A DNA stretch of 64,000 bases from Corynebacterium sp. NML98-0116 (GCF_001767255.1 NZ_CP017639.1:704875-768874); one strand, 5' to 3'. Shown: positions 1 to 8,676, counted from the stretch's first letter. Notes: generated by a model not told the origin, from the sequence alone. Numbers and translations are program-made.

Positions 1-90
1 TTTCTTGCAGACTCGGGTTCCTTCACGTTACAGGAGCGCGCTATTTACGATGAGTTTTGCCGCGTGAACGCGCTGTTGCAGGAGGGGTAA
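1..90 (+). CDS. 3' end of an unidentified gene (5' end outside window)
   Basis: An open frame runs from base 1 to a TAA at 88-90 and encodes a 29-residue C-terminus that ends in NALLQEG. No stop interrupts it, so it is probably the tail of a gene that begins left of the window. Too little is present to identify a family. It is convergent with the minus-strand gene ending at 143. Confidence 0.4.
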   Translation, partial: FLADSGSFTLQERAIYDEFCRVNALLQEG

Positions 91-142
91 GGAGGAGCAA
101 CAGTAGTCGCTGCCATACGCCGTCGGCCGCAATGGTTTTCGG

Positions 143-997
143 TCACGAACTGAGTTGGCGATTGAGACTCTCGGCATGCTCTCCCACTCGGCTGCTACTA
201 ATGAGCATTACGTTGAGATCGTGGCAAAAGTCCCTGAACAGTGCGTAATTCTTTCGCTGGGCAGTTGTAACCGGGTCCAGGGCGACCGCAGTGACCGAAA
301 GGTGGTCCTTGCCAATCTCAAGTGAGGAGTCGTTGTACTTAAGCTTGCCTCCTTCCTGGCGCAGCTTATCGATCTTCAGCGTCCACGCATCGATGTGGGA
401 CCGTGTTTTAGCAGGGTTATCTACTTGGAAATTAAATGCCTGATTCAGTTCCAAGACAGTGTCGTCTCGCACGACGGCGAGGTTGAGGTCGAGCTCGCGC
501 CTGGCAACGGAGACATCGGCATCCGGTACTGTGGCTTTCCCGAGTTCCGGGAATGAGCGGTACACAGTGCGGATTTCCCTCTTCAACTGGCGTACTCCCG
601 GCTTGACATCGCTTTGCGCTTGGCCGCCAATCAAAGTGTCAAAAAGCAATTGGGTTGCCTCGGAAATGTTTGCTGCATCCATGCTTTTGACCTGGTCAAC
701 CCGGATTATGTTCATCCAATGGCTACTGACAAAAGTTAAGTAGCCACGAAGTGAATAGCGATCCCCAAGATAAAGAGGTTCTGTTGGAGCGGAAAGCTGC
801 TCTAGTTCGTTCTTAAAATTTTGCAGCGCATGTTTGATCGCGTCTCGATTATCAGAATCAGTGAGCGTTCGGTGGGCATCCTTGAACTTGAATTGCGATT
901 CTCCCGTGCGAGGGTCAAGCACGACTACGCCCACACCGATGGTGGTGATTCCCATCGGCTGGGGGACTGCTCGAACCGTCCAGTAGTCGAATTGCAT
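143..997 (-). CDS. DUF3037-like hypothetical protein
   Basis: This encodes 284 residues with an ATG start preceded by GAAGGA, 7 bases upstream. The N-terminus (FDYWTVRAVPQPMG, then IGVGVVVLDPRTGES) resembles the opening of DUF3037-type proteins, which begin with a YxVxRxVPDP-like strand followed by a GV(I/V)V strand. No catalytic motif, signal peptide or membrane segment is visible, so it looks cytoplasmic. Composition is less GC-rich than the core genes, consistent with accessory DNA. The family call is a resemblance only and the function is unknown. Confidence 0.6.
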   Translation of the reverse strand: MQFDYWTVRAVPQPMGITTIGVGVVVLDPRTGESQFKFKDAHRTLTDSDNRDAIKHALQNFKNELEQLSAPTEPLYLGDRYSLRGYLTFVSSHWMNIIRVDQVKSMDAANISEATQLLFDTLIGGQAQSDVKPGVRQLKREIRTVYRSFPELGKATVPDADVSVARRELDLNLAVVRDDTVLELNQAFNFQVDNPAKTRSHIDAWTLKIDKLRQEGGKLKYNDSSLEIGKDHLSVTAVALDPVTTAQRKNYALFRDFCHDLNVMLISSSRVGEHAESLNRQLSS

Positions 998-1065
998 GTC
1001 AAATTCCTTCGTGAGCAGCTGCGGATGATTGTCGGAAGCGGCTGCTGGTCAGCGGGCTTTGCCCA

Positions 1066-1845
1066 CTATTCGCAAGCGATTCCGTCGCCGTCGCGATCGA
1101 GCTTCCTGCTGTAGCCGGGTTGTCCCTCGTAAATAGGTGCTGCTCCGGCTGCTCGTGCTTCGGAGCAGTTGGCGTAGTAAACACGGGCTGGCGCTGGGGC
1201 AGGCGCAGCTGGCACTGGTTGTTCAATTACGGGCTCGGGTGCAGGAGCCTGTGCAGGTTCTTCGGCTGGGATGTCGGCGAATTTGGCGATGCTTGCCGTG
1301 GTCTCCTCGGTTGTAACACTGCTCGGGGAAGAGCCGTTGTGAGTAGAGCTGGTCGTCGACGTGTGTGTTGTAGTGGTTGCTGCTGAGGTGGGTTCACTCG
1401 TGGCAGACGTGGTTGTCGTCGGGTCCATGCTGGCCCGAGTGGGCTCCGTGTTTGTGGTGGATCCAGATTCGGGAATGAGGCTACCACCGGCAATAAACAG
1501 CACCAGTGCTGTCAGCCAAACAATAGGCCACCTGCGGTTTACTGGGGTGAACTGCGGCGCAGCGCCCATGCTGTTGAGGACCAACGAATCGCGCTGGGGA
1601 TCGAGTAGCTTGCGCAACTGCTCGTGATTCGCGGCGGCTTCTTGAGTCTCGTTGTAGTGCTTTTTATCTTGGGCCTCGCACCACATCCACCAGGCACCCG
1701 GCACAATGAATGCTGCCGCGAGCAGGATGCCACCAATTTCGCCTGAAAACAACAGGATGATGCCGACCGCTATCGCGATCCAAGCGAACACTGTTTTGGT
1801 TTTCGAAGAAGACCGTTGCGATTGCGGCTGGGTGGTGTAACTCAT
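1066..1845 (-). CDS. Membrane protein with C-terminal excalibur domain
   Basis: This encodes 259 residues. Two hydrophobic helices lie at about residues 22-52, with a short cytoplasmic loop. A further helix (about 108-122) precedes a long Thr/Ser/Pro-rich linker. The last 37 residues form an excalibur domain: paired cysteines (YYANCSEARAAG and the terminal IACE) and the calcium-loop motif DRDGDGIACE. Excalibur domains are extracellular and resemble EF-hand loops. The protein is probably envelope-anchored with the domain outside. A second excalibur protein lies at 8677-9219 with a different N-terminus. The ligand is unknown. Confidence 0.75.
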   Translation of the reverse strand: MSYTTQPQSQRSSSKTKTVFAWIAIAVGIILLFSGEIGGILLAAAFIVPGAWWMWCEAQDKKHYNETQEAAANHEQLRKLLDPQRDSLVLNSMGAAPQFTPVNRRWPIVWLTALVLFIAGGSLIPESGSTTNTEPTRASMDPTTTTSATSEPTSAATTTTHTSTTSSTHNGSSPSSVTTEETTASIAKFADIPAEEPAQAPAPEPVIEQPVPAAPAPAPARVYYANCSEARAAGAAPIYEGQPGYSRKLDRDGDGIACE

Positions 1846-1905
1846 GGTTGACCTCTCGATTTCACGACATGGGGATGCGTAGGTATTTCAGGGGGTGGGC
1901 AGAGG

Positions 1906-2283
1906 CTAGGCCAGGTGATCTATCAGCCAATCTGCAATGGCTTCTGTTCCTAGGGTGTTTTCTGCCACTTCGATCATAAACTCCACGATTTCTTCATCCG
2001 CCACGTCTTCCAGGACGAATCCACACTGCTCGAGGTATACGGCTCCGCAAATCCAGGCAGTGCGTTTGTTGCCGTCTAAGAAGGCATGCGCGTTTGTCAA
2101 CTGCTCTAGGAGAATCGCAGCTCGTTCAACCGGCGATTGGTACAAATACTGACCAGCCCAAGTTCGAAGCGGTGCGGCAAGGGCACCTTCCAACTTGGAC
2201 TGGTCAATGACATTGAAGTGCTGGCGAATTAGCGATCGATTCAAATCGATTACTGCTGCTACATCCAAACAGTACTGGTTCAT
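1906..2283 (-). CDS. doc: Doc/Fic-family toxin
   Basis: This encodes 125 residues with the Fic/Doc active-site motif HAFLDGNKRT at about residues 66-75. In Doc toxins the motif histidine acts in phosphorylation of EF-Tu; other Fic proteins AMPylate their targets. The length matches Doc (about 125 residues), not the larger Fic enzymes. The ATG at 2283 was chosen over an upstream one because it overlaps the stop of the preceding gene as ATGA, implying translational coupling. The partner is a Panacea-domain protein, so this is read as the toxin of a type II-like pair. Target and chemistry are inferred. Confidence 0.85.
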   Translation of the reverse strand: MNQYCLDVAAVIDLNRSLIRQHFNVIDQSKLEGALAAPLRTWAGQYLYQSPVERAAILLEQLTNAHAFLDGNKRTAWICGAVYLEQCGFVLEDVADEEIVEFMIEVAENTLGTEAIADWLIDHLA

Positions 2284-2846
2284 CGAGTAGCCAGAATCGT
2301 AAGTGCAGTTTCCCATCGTTCTACTGCTCCGCGGAACTGTGCACGAGTTTGGTCATGATTACCGTGAACCAGCATTCTGGGGCGGCAAGGACCATCGACC
2401 TTCTTGAGCTCCTGATCGGCATAGAACCTACGCATAGAGGACTGAGATACAGGATTGCGGCTCCGCTCACCAGCCGCAAGACCGGCCCGGGCCTTAAGCC
2501 ATGGCATTTCTGAATGCGTGCGATTAATAAGCTCTTCTTTTGTGAAGCCACCGTAAAAATCCAGCACTGCATCGATGGTTTCGATGTCTTGTGCAGTGAG
2601 CCTTGACACGTCCGCCGACGGAAGTTGCGTGTCTGTAATCCCACGTCGGCAATACCGGTTCTCGGCATGAAGCTTTGGCTCAACTGGACCGTCTGCCCAG
2701 GCCTGAAATTCTTCCGCGAACAGCGGTTTTCCAAACCAGCCTAGACTCCATGCCTGCACGTAGTAAGTGAGCTTGGCTAGCTTCCATGCGTCCATCCAGC
2801 CCATTTTGTTGTAGATATACTGGGCGACATCGATCGAAGTTGCCAT
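2280..2846 (-). CDS. Panacea-domain (DUF4065, SocA/GepA-like) antitoxin
   Basis: This encodes 188 residues. The N-terminal half has the Panacea/DUF4065 pattern: an opening VAQYIYNKMGWMDAWKLAKL helix, then YYVQAWSLGWFGKPLFAEE and the QAWADGPVEPKLH signature. Panacea domains neutralise many unrelated toxins, and GepA/SocA proteins belong to the same family. A strong ribosome site (GAGGAGGG) precedes the ATG at 2846. The stop overlaps the Doc start (ATGA). Antitoxin-first order and tight coupling are usual for toxin-antitoxin operons. Neutralisation of this Doc is inferred from context. Confidence 0.85.
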   Translation of the reverse strand: MATSIDVAQYIYNKMGWMDAWKLAKLTYYVQAWSLGWFGKPLFAEEFQAWADGPVEPKLHAENRYCRRGITDTQLPSADVSRLTAQDIETIDAVLDFYGGFTKEELINRTHSEMPWLKARAGLAAGERSRNPVSQSSMRRFYADQELKKVDGPCRPRMLVHGNHDQTRAQFRGAVERWETALTILATR

Positions 2847-2898
2847 GAGCCCTCCTCAAGTATGCCGTGAACTATATAGGTGAATACTACCAGGGCAA

Positions 2899-2937
2899 GC
2901 GAAAGGCCCGAGGATGCGGAAACCTCGGGCCTTTCGC
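2899..2937 (-). terminator. Terminator downstream of tRNA-Asn
   Basis: A perfect 15-base inverted repeat (GCGAAAGGCCCGAGG with its complement) separated by 9 bases lies just past the 3' end of the tRNA-Asn gene. A modest T-rich tail exists on the minus strand. It could also stop transcripts from the other side. Confidence 0.7.
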
Positions 2938-2941
2938 TTTG

Positions 2942-3014
2942 CTCCTCCAACTGGGCTCGAACCAGTGACCCTTCGATTAACAGTCGAATGCTCTGCCAAC
3001 TGAGCTATGGAGGA
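2942..3014 (-). tRNA. tRNA-Asn (anticodon GTT), copy 1
   Basis: The minus strand folds as a 73-base cloverleaf. The acceptor stem is TCCTCCA/TGGAGGA, the D-arm is AGCTCAGTTGGCAGAGC, the anticodon loop is CTGTTAA with anticodon GTT, and the T-arm contains GGTTCGAGCCC. The discriminator base is G and no full CCA is encoded. It is identical to the copy at 12743-12815. Confidence 0.95.
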
Positions 3015-3148
3015 ATACGCACTAGGTGCGAAAGACACTCTAGCGCATGTTACAAGGCAAGGGAAATCCGCAGCTTGCGTATCTGGGAACTAGCGTAAAG
3101 GTGGGTGAATGGGCGTCGAAAAGGGGGAAGAGGCTGTAGCGTGGGGCC

Positions 3149-4522
3149 ATGGCTACGACATATCGAGTACAAAATCCGGCGACGAATGAGATCGTCGCAA
3201 CGTATGAGCAGACCACCGACCAAGAGCTGCAGGACACCCTCCAGCGCGCCGACGCTGCGTACAAGACATGGAGTGCCCTCAGCTACGAGAAACGCGCCGC
3301 GTACCTGCGCAAAGTCGCCCAGCTTTTCGACGAGCGCCGCGACACCCTCGTGAAAATCATCGCCGAAGAGATGGGTAAGGCCATCGACCAAGGCGACGGG
3401 GAAGTCAGCGAATGCGTGGAAATCTGCAACTACTACGCAGACCACGGCGCCGAATTCGGCGCAGACGAACCGCTGCCACACGACGGTGGGGACATCGTGA
3501 TCCGCAAAGTGCCACTTGGCGTGATCGTCGGCGTGATGCCGTGGAACTTCCCGTACTACCAAGTCGCGCGCTTTGCGGCACCGACGCTGATGGCGGGCAA
3601 CACCATCATTCTCAAGCACGCGTCAATCTGCCCACGCTCCGCCGAGGCGATCCAGCAGATCTTCGACGACGCCGGCGTGCCCGAAGGCGTATTCAACTAC
3701 CGTCGCATCAGCCACGGCCAGATCGAGGACCTGCTCGCGGACCCACGCGTGCAAGGCGTATCGCTCACCGGTTCCGAGGGCGCAGGCAAGGCCGTTGCGA
3801 AGGCGGCTGGCGCCAACCTGAAGAAGGCCCTGCTGGAACTCGGCGGTACCGACGCCTACATCGTCCTTGACACCGACGACATTGATCGCGAAGTGCGCAC
3901 CGCCATGAAGAAGCGCATGAGCAACGTCGGCCAAGCATGCACCTCCAACAAGCGCATCATCGTCATGGACGACATCTACGACGAGTTCGTTTCCAAGATG
4001 GTGGACGCCGTGTCTGCACTTCGCCAGGGTGATCCGCTTACGCCAGAGCGAGGCTGCTACTACCCACTGTCCTCCCGGGAGGCCGCCGAAACGCTTCGCG
4101 ACCAAGTCGCCGCAGCCGTCGACGCCGGCGCCACCCTCCACTGCGGAGGCGAACTCACCGGGGAAGGTGCTTACTTCACCCCGGCTGTCATCACCGACAT
4201 CCCGGTTGGCTCCGACTCCTACTACGAGGAGTTCTTTGGGCCCGTCGTGGAAATCTACAAGGTGTCCTCCGACGAGGAAGCCGTGGAGCTGGCCAACAAC
4301 TCCCGCTACGGACTCGGCGGCGCGGTGTTCTCCATCGATGAGGAGCGCGCTAAGAAGGTCGCCAACCAGGTTGTCACCGGCATGATCCACGTCAACATTC
4401 CACAGGCCCGCGGTGCGGGGCTGCCGTTCGGTGGTGTGAAGAATTCCGGCTTCGGCCGTGAGCTCGGCCCGCTCGGGATGGACGAGTTTGTGAACAAGCA
4501 GCGCTACTTTGTAGCGAAGTAG
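3149..4522 (+). CDS. gabD: Succinate-semialdehyde dehydrogenase (aldehyde dehydrogenase family)
   Basis: This encodes 457 residues, the usual size of short GabD-type NAD(P)-dependent aldehyde dehydrogenases that oxidise succinate semialdehyde to succinate. The cofactor and active-site motifs are intact: PWNFP at 131-135, SLTGSE at 205-210, the catalytic glutamate in LELGG (E230), the catalytic cysteine in GQACTS (C264) and the NNSRYGLGG loop near the C-terminus. A TAGCGT -10-like box ends 6 bases before the ATG, suggesting a leaderless transcript. No aminotransferase is adjacent, so the route (GABA shunt or general aldehyde oxidation) is not shown. Confidence 0.85.
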   Translation: MATTYRVQNPATNEIVATYEQTTDQELQDTLQRADAAYKTWSALSYEKRAAYLRKVAQLFDERRDTLVKIIAEEMGKAIDQGDGEVSECVEICNYYADHGAEFGADEPLPHDGGDIVIRKVPLGVIVGVMPWNFPYYQVARFAAPTLMAGNTIILKHASICPRSAEAIQQIFDDAGVPEGVFNYRRISHGQIEDLLADPRVQGVSLTGSEGAGKAVAKAAGANLKKALLELGGTDAYIVLDTDDIDREVRTAMKKRMSNVGQACTSNKRIIVMDDIYDEFVSKMVDAVSALRQGDPLTPERGCYYPLSSREAAETLRDQVAAAVDAGATLHCGGELTGEGAYFTPAVITDIPVGSDSYYEEFFGPVVEIYKVSSDEEAVELANNSRYGLGGAVFSIDEERAKKVANQVVTGMIHVNIPQARGAGLPFGGVKNSGFGRELGPLGMDEFVNKQRYFVAK

Positions 4523-4560
4523 CGCTGTGGTTCGGGGTTTTCGGGGTTGGAGTAGTCGCT

Positions 4561-4602
4561 GAAAGCTGACTCGGGATTTTGTGAACAGAATTGCGTCTGC
4601 TG
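4561..4602. repeat. 42-base direct repeat, left copy
   Basis: The 42 bases match 8626-8667 at 41 positions. Both copies lie about 10 bases beyond the stop codon of a minus-strand gene. Similarity continues weakly up to each stop codon (GGACTA). The copies bracket the sucrose module. Confidence 0.85.
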
Positions 4603-4611
4603 TAGGCGGGA

Positions 4612-6039
4612 CTAACCCCGCTTCAGCGGGCGCACTTCTACGTTGACACCGACAGGGCCGGCCACGGACTCGATCTCCACGGTGCGTGGCCCCTCACCGA
4701 GGAAGTCGAGGGAGGAGAGCGTCTCCGTGGCGTCCGCGGTGAACAGCTCGATGGAGCCACGGTCCAGGTAGATGTCCAGGGCATCGCCCGGGACCCACGG
4801 CATGGATCGGTAGCCGCTGCCGGCACCGTTGCCTCGCGCGAGCACCAAATGGATGCGCTCGGCAAGGGTGTCGAACACGATGTGGGCGCAGCGGGCGTCG
4901 TCACGAATGAGGTGGAGGACCACCTGCTCGCAGGTGTTTGTCTGCAGCGGGACGAGCTGCTCCAGGTCGGGGGTGACGCGCAGCCATGCCTCCTCGAGCG
5001 GGGCAAGGGTGGTTGTTTCGCCTGCTTGGAGGGTGGCGTCGTGCGTCTCAGCGGGGCCGAAAAGCTCGGCGATTTCGGGGGCGGGCGCGCAGTGGAGCGT
5101 GAGGGCGTCGCTAAGCGAGAGCTCCCGGGGGAGGCTGAGCTGGCCGGACCAGCCGTCCTCGCGTGAGGCGAGCGGGTGAGCGAACTCGCCCATCCAGCCG
5201 AACGCCAGGCGGCGGTTGTTGGGGGCGGCGAAGGACTGGGTGGCGTAGAAGTGGTGGCCCCAGTCGAGAAGCCGGAAGTCGGTTTCGGGCACGAACTGCG
5301 CGCCGGGCTCCCACGAGCCCACAACGTAGCCGACGTTGTGGCCATTGCGCAGGCTGTACCCGGAGCGGATCGGCGTGCGCACCATCGGGCCGTAGATGAG
5401 CACCCACTTGCCGTCGAGGAAGAAGAAATCAGGACACTCGACCATGAAGACGTTCGGGTCTGGGTCGACAAAGAGGGAGCCGGCCTCGGACCAGTTGTAA
5501 AGGTCCTCGGAAGTGTACAGCAGCACGTGGCCGCGACCGTCCACCTCTGCGCCGATGGTCATGTACCAGCGGCCATCGTGGGAGAACACTTTCGGGTCGC
5601 GCGCGTCCGCGTTGACGGGCGGGACGACGGCGCCGTGCTTCTCAAGGTAGATACCGTCGGTAGAGGTGGCCAGCATCTGGGTCTGGAACTTGCCGTCCTT
5701 ATCATCGACGCCGTTGACCCAGCGGTTGCCCGTATAGAACGCATACAGCGTGCCATCATGGATGACAGTGGAACCGGACCAGATGCCGTCGGCGTCATCG
5801 GACCCGGGCTCGCCCGGAGCTAGCGCGATAGGCTCTTCGCGCCACTCGAGCAGGTCCGCAGAGGAGGCGTGGCCCCAGTGCATCGGGCCCCACGCAGGGC
5901 TGTACGGGTGATGTTGGAAGAAAGCGTGGAACCGGCCGTCGAAAAAGCAGAGGCCATTCGGGTCATTGATCCAGCCGCCAGGGGCTGCGACGTGGAAGGA
6001 GGGGTACCAGCGGTCGTTGGTGTGGCGGAGGGGTTGCAT
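4612..6039 (-). CDS. scrB: Sucrase / beta-fructofuranosidase, GH32
   Basis: This encodes 475 residues of the GH32 family, which hydrolyse beta-fructofuranosidic bonds in sucrose or sucrose 6-phosphate. The three family boxes are present: WINDPNG at 23-29 with nucleophile D26, ARDPKVF at 146-152 with the transition-state aspartate, and VECPDFF at 200-206 with the acid/base glutamate. The C-terminal beta-sandwich is also present. No signal peptide is visible, so it acts in the cytoplasm. A GAAAGG ribosome site precedes the ATG. It lies 28 bases after a LacY-type permease, so free sucrose is the likelier substrate. Confidence 0.88.
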   Translation of the reverse strand: MQPLRHTNDRWYPSFHVAAPGGWINDPNGLCFFDGRFHAFFQHHPYSPAWGPMHWGHASSADLLEWREEPIALAPGEPGSDDADGIWSGSTVIHDGTLYAFYTGNRWVNGVDDKDGKFQTQMLATSTDGIYLEKHGAVVPPVNADARDPKVFSHDGRWYMTIGAEVDGRGHVLLYTSEDLYNWSEAGSLFVDPDPNVFMVECPDFFFLDGKWVLIYGPMVRTPIRSGYSLRNGHNVGYVVGSWEPGAQFVPETDFRLLDWGHHFYATQSFAAPNNRRLAFGWMGEFAHPLASREDGWSGQLSLPRELSLSDALTLHCAPAPEIAELFGPAETHDATLQAGETTTLAPLEEAWLRVTPDLEQLVPLQTNTCEQVVLHLIRDDARCAHIVFDTLAERIHLVLARGNGAGSGYRSMPWVPGDALDIYLDRGSIELFTADATETLSSLDFLGEGPRTVEIESVAGPVGVNVEVRPLKRG

Positions 6040-6067
6040 GATGAAACCTTTCTAAAAACGTTGCGGG

Positions 6068-7336
6068 CTAGCGGGTTGGGATTTCTTCGGGGTTGACCAC
6101 GGCTTCGTCGTCGCGCTTGAGCGCGAAGACCGCGATCACACCTGCGACGAAGACAACGCCCGAGATGACGAAGAACGTTGACTGGTAACCAATCTGGTCA
6201 CGGAGCGAGCCCAGCGGGGTCGACAGGATCACGTTGCCGAGCTGCGAAGAAAGCTGGAATGCCACCAGGTAGAGCGTTGCGGAGAGTGCCTTGTTGAAGT
6301 GGATAGCGAAGTACTTGAAGATAGCCAGGATGCACAGCGGAACCTCAAACGCGTGCAGCATCTTCGCAATACTGATCAACACCGGGCCTCCGAACGCCGC
6401 GCACAGGAAGATACGGACAAACATCACACCGATCCCCAGCAGCAACGTATTACGGGCGCCCACCTTGCGCATCAACAGCGGGATGAGGCCCATCATGATC
6501 GCTTCGAGGAAGACCTGCACCGAGTTCAACGTGCCGTACGCACGCTGGCCGACCTCCGGAGAACTAAACAAAGACGTGTAGAAATCTGGGAACATCTGCT
6601 GGTCAAACACGGTGTAGAACGTCCAGGACAGCAACACAATCACGATGACCTTCCACACATGGCTGTCCTTGAGCAGGCCGAGCATCTCAGAGACCGGCGG
6701 GGTCTTCGCCGTGACCTCCTCAATCGAGGCCTCCTGCGCCGTGCCCTTCGGGTGCCAGAACAACTGGGTGCACAGCAGCAGGGCGCCGAGCGCGGAACCG
6801 ATCCAGAAGTTCAGCATCGGGTTGATGGTGAAGAAGATACCCGCAAGCAACGCGACGATCGCGTAGGCAAACGAACCCCACATGCGGGCCTGGCCGTACT
6901 CAAAGCCGGTGCGGTTTGCCATCCTCTCCACGAACGCCTCCATCAGCCCGGCGCCAGCCACGAACCCGGCCGAGAGCACCACGCTGCCCAGGATTGCGCC
7001 GACGATGAAGTGGTCGCGCAGCAACGGGTGGTAAATGAACTGCGTGAACGGCCCGATGAGGGTTGCGCTCGCGCCGATGAAAATGGTCAGTGGGCGCTTC
7101 AGGTCCAGCTTGTCCTGAAGCACGCCGTACACCAGCATTAGCGCCATCGTGATCGCGCCCTGGATGGCGTACACGGTACCTACCTGCGCGCCGTTGAGCT
7201 GCAGACCGCCAGCCTCAGACGTGAGCCAGATCTGGTAGAAGGACCACCAGATTCCCCACGCTGCGAAGAACAGGAAAATCGTGGCGGAACCGAAGCGGTA
7301 CGCGGGGTTTGAAAACTGCGATCGAAGCATCTCCAT
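6068..7336 (-). CDS. cscB: Oligosaccharide:H+ symporter (LacY/CscB-type), probable sucrose permease
   Basis: This encodes 422 residues with about 12 hydrophobic helices and the length of CscB/LacY permeases. The N-terminus (RFGSATIFLFFAAWGIWWSF) and the loop DKLDLKRPL match the oligosaccharide:proton symporter family. The ATG at 7336 was chosen because AAAGGA lies about 10 bases upstream; the longer open frame has a polar, implausible leader. It is followed by a GH32 sucrase and preceded by a LacI regulator, so the inferred role is proton-driven sucrose uptake for intracellular cleavage. Other oligosaccharides are possible. Confidence 0.8.
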   Translation of the reverse strand: MEMLRSQFSNPAYRFGSATIFLFFAAWGIWWSFYQIWLTSEAGGLQLNGAQVGTVYAIQGAITMALMLVYGVLQDKLDLKRPLTIFIGASATLIGPFTQFIYHPLLRDHFIVGAILGSVVLSAGFVAGAGLMEAFVERMANRTGFEYGQARMWGSFAYAIVALLAGIFFTINPMLNFWIGSALGALLLCTQLFWHPKGTAQEASIEEVTAKTPPVSEMLGLLKDSHVWKVIVIVLLSWTFYTVFDQQMFPDFYTSLFSSPEVGQRAYGTLNSVQVFLEAIMMGLIPLLMRKVGARNTLLLGIGVMFVRIFLCAAFGGPVLISIAKMLHAFEVPLCILAIFKYFAIHFNKALSATLYLVAFQLSSQLGNVILSTPLGSLRDQIGYQSTFFVISGVVFVAGVIAVFALKRDDEAVVNPEEIPTR

Positions 7337-7450
7337 CGCCGAATGTCCTTTCTGTGAGGCCCGGGGGTAGCCGGGCACGACAATGGCTTCGCAGGGATAT
7401 GTGCAGTTGCGCGTGCTGCGCTTCTCGTTCTTGGTCCTTGCAGCGACCCT

Positions 7451-7466
7451 GCTTAAACCTTTAAGC
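7451..7466. promoter_or_regulatory. LacI-type operator at the permease promoter
   Basis: GCTTAAACCTTTAAGC is a 16-base palindrome upstream of the permease. On the minus strand a TACTAT -10-like box lies immediately before it, so bound repressor would sit on the transcription start. The form matches LacI-family operators, which are palindromes with a central CG or CC. Confidence 0.6.
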
Positions 7467-7504
7467 ACATAGTATGTCGGGGGTGTGCGAAAGGTGGGGA
7501 AGGT

Positions 7505-7520
7505 GCTAAAACGATTTAGC
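7505..7520. promoter_or_regulatory. Second LacI-type operator
   Basis: GCTAAAACGATTTAGC is a near-perfect palindrome with the central CG typical of LacI-family sites. It overlaps the stop codon of the regulator gene and lies 54 bases (about five helical turns) from the downstream operator, a spacing compatible with looping by a tetramer. Confidence 0.6.
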
Positions 7521-8547
7521 GAGCTTGGGAAACGCTCCCACGCTCAACCACTTTCAGGGGGAGCAAGGTGGGATTCTCGGTACCGGGCTGTTCGCCGGAC
7601 AGAAGGCCAACCAGCATGCGCGCCGCCCGCGCACCCATCTCCTGATATGGCAGCCGGAACGTCGTCAGACCCGGCCGCACCAACGCCGCCAAATCCTCAT
7701 CATCAAAGGACAACACCGAAATTGTCGACGCCACATCCAACCCCGCGTCCTGCATCGCCTGATACACGCCCAACGCCAAACGATCGTTCGCCGCCAGGAC
7801 CGCGGTGGGGTAGTTTGTGGGGTCGTCATCAAGAATCTCCGACATCCGCGCATACCCCGACGCCGGCTCCCACACCGACGCGTGGCCCTCCGCGTGCAGA
7901 CGGATCCCGTGGTGGGCCAGGGCGGCGTCGATACCGCGCATGCGCTCGCTAATGCTGAACGAAGGCGTCGCGGCCTCTGGGAACCTGCCGATCAACGCAA
8001 TCGAACGGTGCCCCCGCGCCACCAAATAGTCAATCGCGTCCCTGCCCGCCGCATAGTCGTCGGGCAAAATCGCAGGAAGGTCGCCAGCCTGGCCGTTACA
8101 AATCACGAGCGGCAAGTTCGTCTTTGGCAGTCCAAGTTCACGCGACGCCATCAACCCGACCACAACGCCATCCACGTTCCGCGACTCCAACGTATGCAAC
8201 GCCGGAGCAAACCGATCCGAACGGTGGCCGGTCTCCGCCATCATCACCGCGTGGCCAAGCCGTTCGGCTTCATCCACGATCCCCGTAATCATTGGAGAGG
8301 CGAAACGCGTAGTGGTGACCTCGTCGGAGAGAAAACCAATCGTGTGCGTGCGTCCAGTCTTGAGCGCCCGCGCCAAGGTGTTTGGGCGGTAGCCCAGCTC
8401 GCGGGCCGCCTCCCGGACCTTCCGCACTGTCTCTTCCGGAATACGCGAACCGGGTTTGCCGTTGAGTGCGAGGCTCACCGTGGCAGTGGAGACGCCGAGG
8501 TGCTTCGCGATATCCGCGAGCGTGACACGATGCGAACTTCTGGACAT
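7516..8547 (-). CDS. LacI-family transcriptional regulator of the sucrose genes
   Basis: This encodes 343 residues. Residues 8-30 form the LacI helix-turn-helix (VTLADIAKHLGVSTATVSLA), followed by the hinge and a periplasmic-binding-protein-like sugar-sensing core. A TATACT -10 box ends 7 bases before the ATG, indicating a leaderless transcript. Two palindromes downstream of the gene (7451-7466 and 7505-7520) are the likely operators for the permease-sucrase genes and probably for local feedback. Repression relieved by sucrose or fructose is inferred from the neighbours. Confidence 0.85.
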   Translation of the reverse strand: MSRSSHRVTLADIAKHLGVSTATVSLALNGKPGSRIPEETVRKVREAARELGYRPNTLARALKTGRTHTIGFLSDEVTTTRFASPMITGIVDEAERLGHAVMMAETGHRSDRFAPALHTLESRNVDGVVVGLMASRELGLPKTNLPLVICNGQAGDLPAILPDDYAAGRDAIDYLVARGHRSIALIGRFPEAATPSFSISERMRGIDAALAHHGIRLHAEGHASVWEPASGYARMSEILDDDPTNYPTAVLAANDRLALGVYQAMQDAGLDVASTISVLSFDDEDLAALVRPGLTTFRLPYQEMGARAARMLVGLLSGEQPGTENPTLLPLKVVERGSVSQAR

Positions 8548-8625
8548 TTGAAGCAGTATAGCGGGGACGGTCTGGTCTTAGTTGGGATGGGCGTGATGGG
8601 ATGCGGTGGGGTGGAAGGTGTCGTC

Positions 8626-8667
8626 GAAAGCTGAGTCGGGATTTTGTGAACAGAATTGCGTCTGCTG
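8626..8667. repeat. 42-base direct repeat, right copy
   Basis: This is the partner of 4561-4602 (one mismatch). It sits 9 bases beyond the stop codon of the excalibur gene, which mirrors the position of the left copy relative to the sucrase gene. Confidence 0.85.
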
Positions 8668-8676
8668 CGGGTCGGA

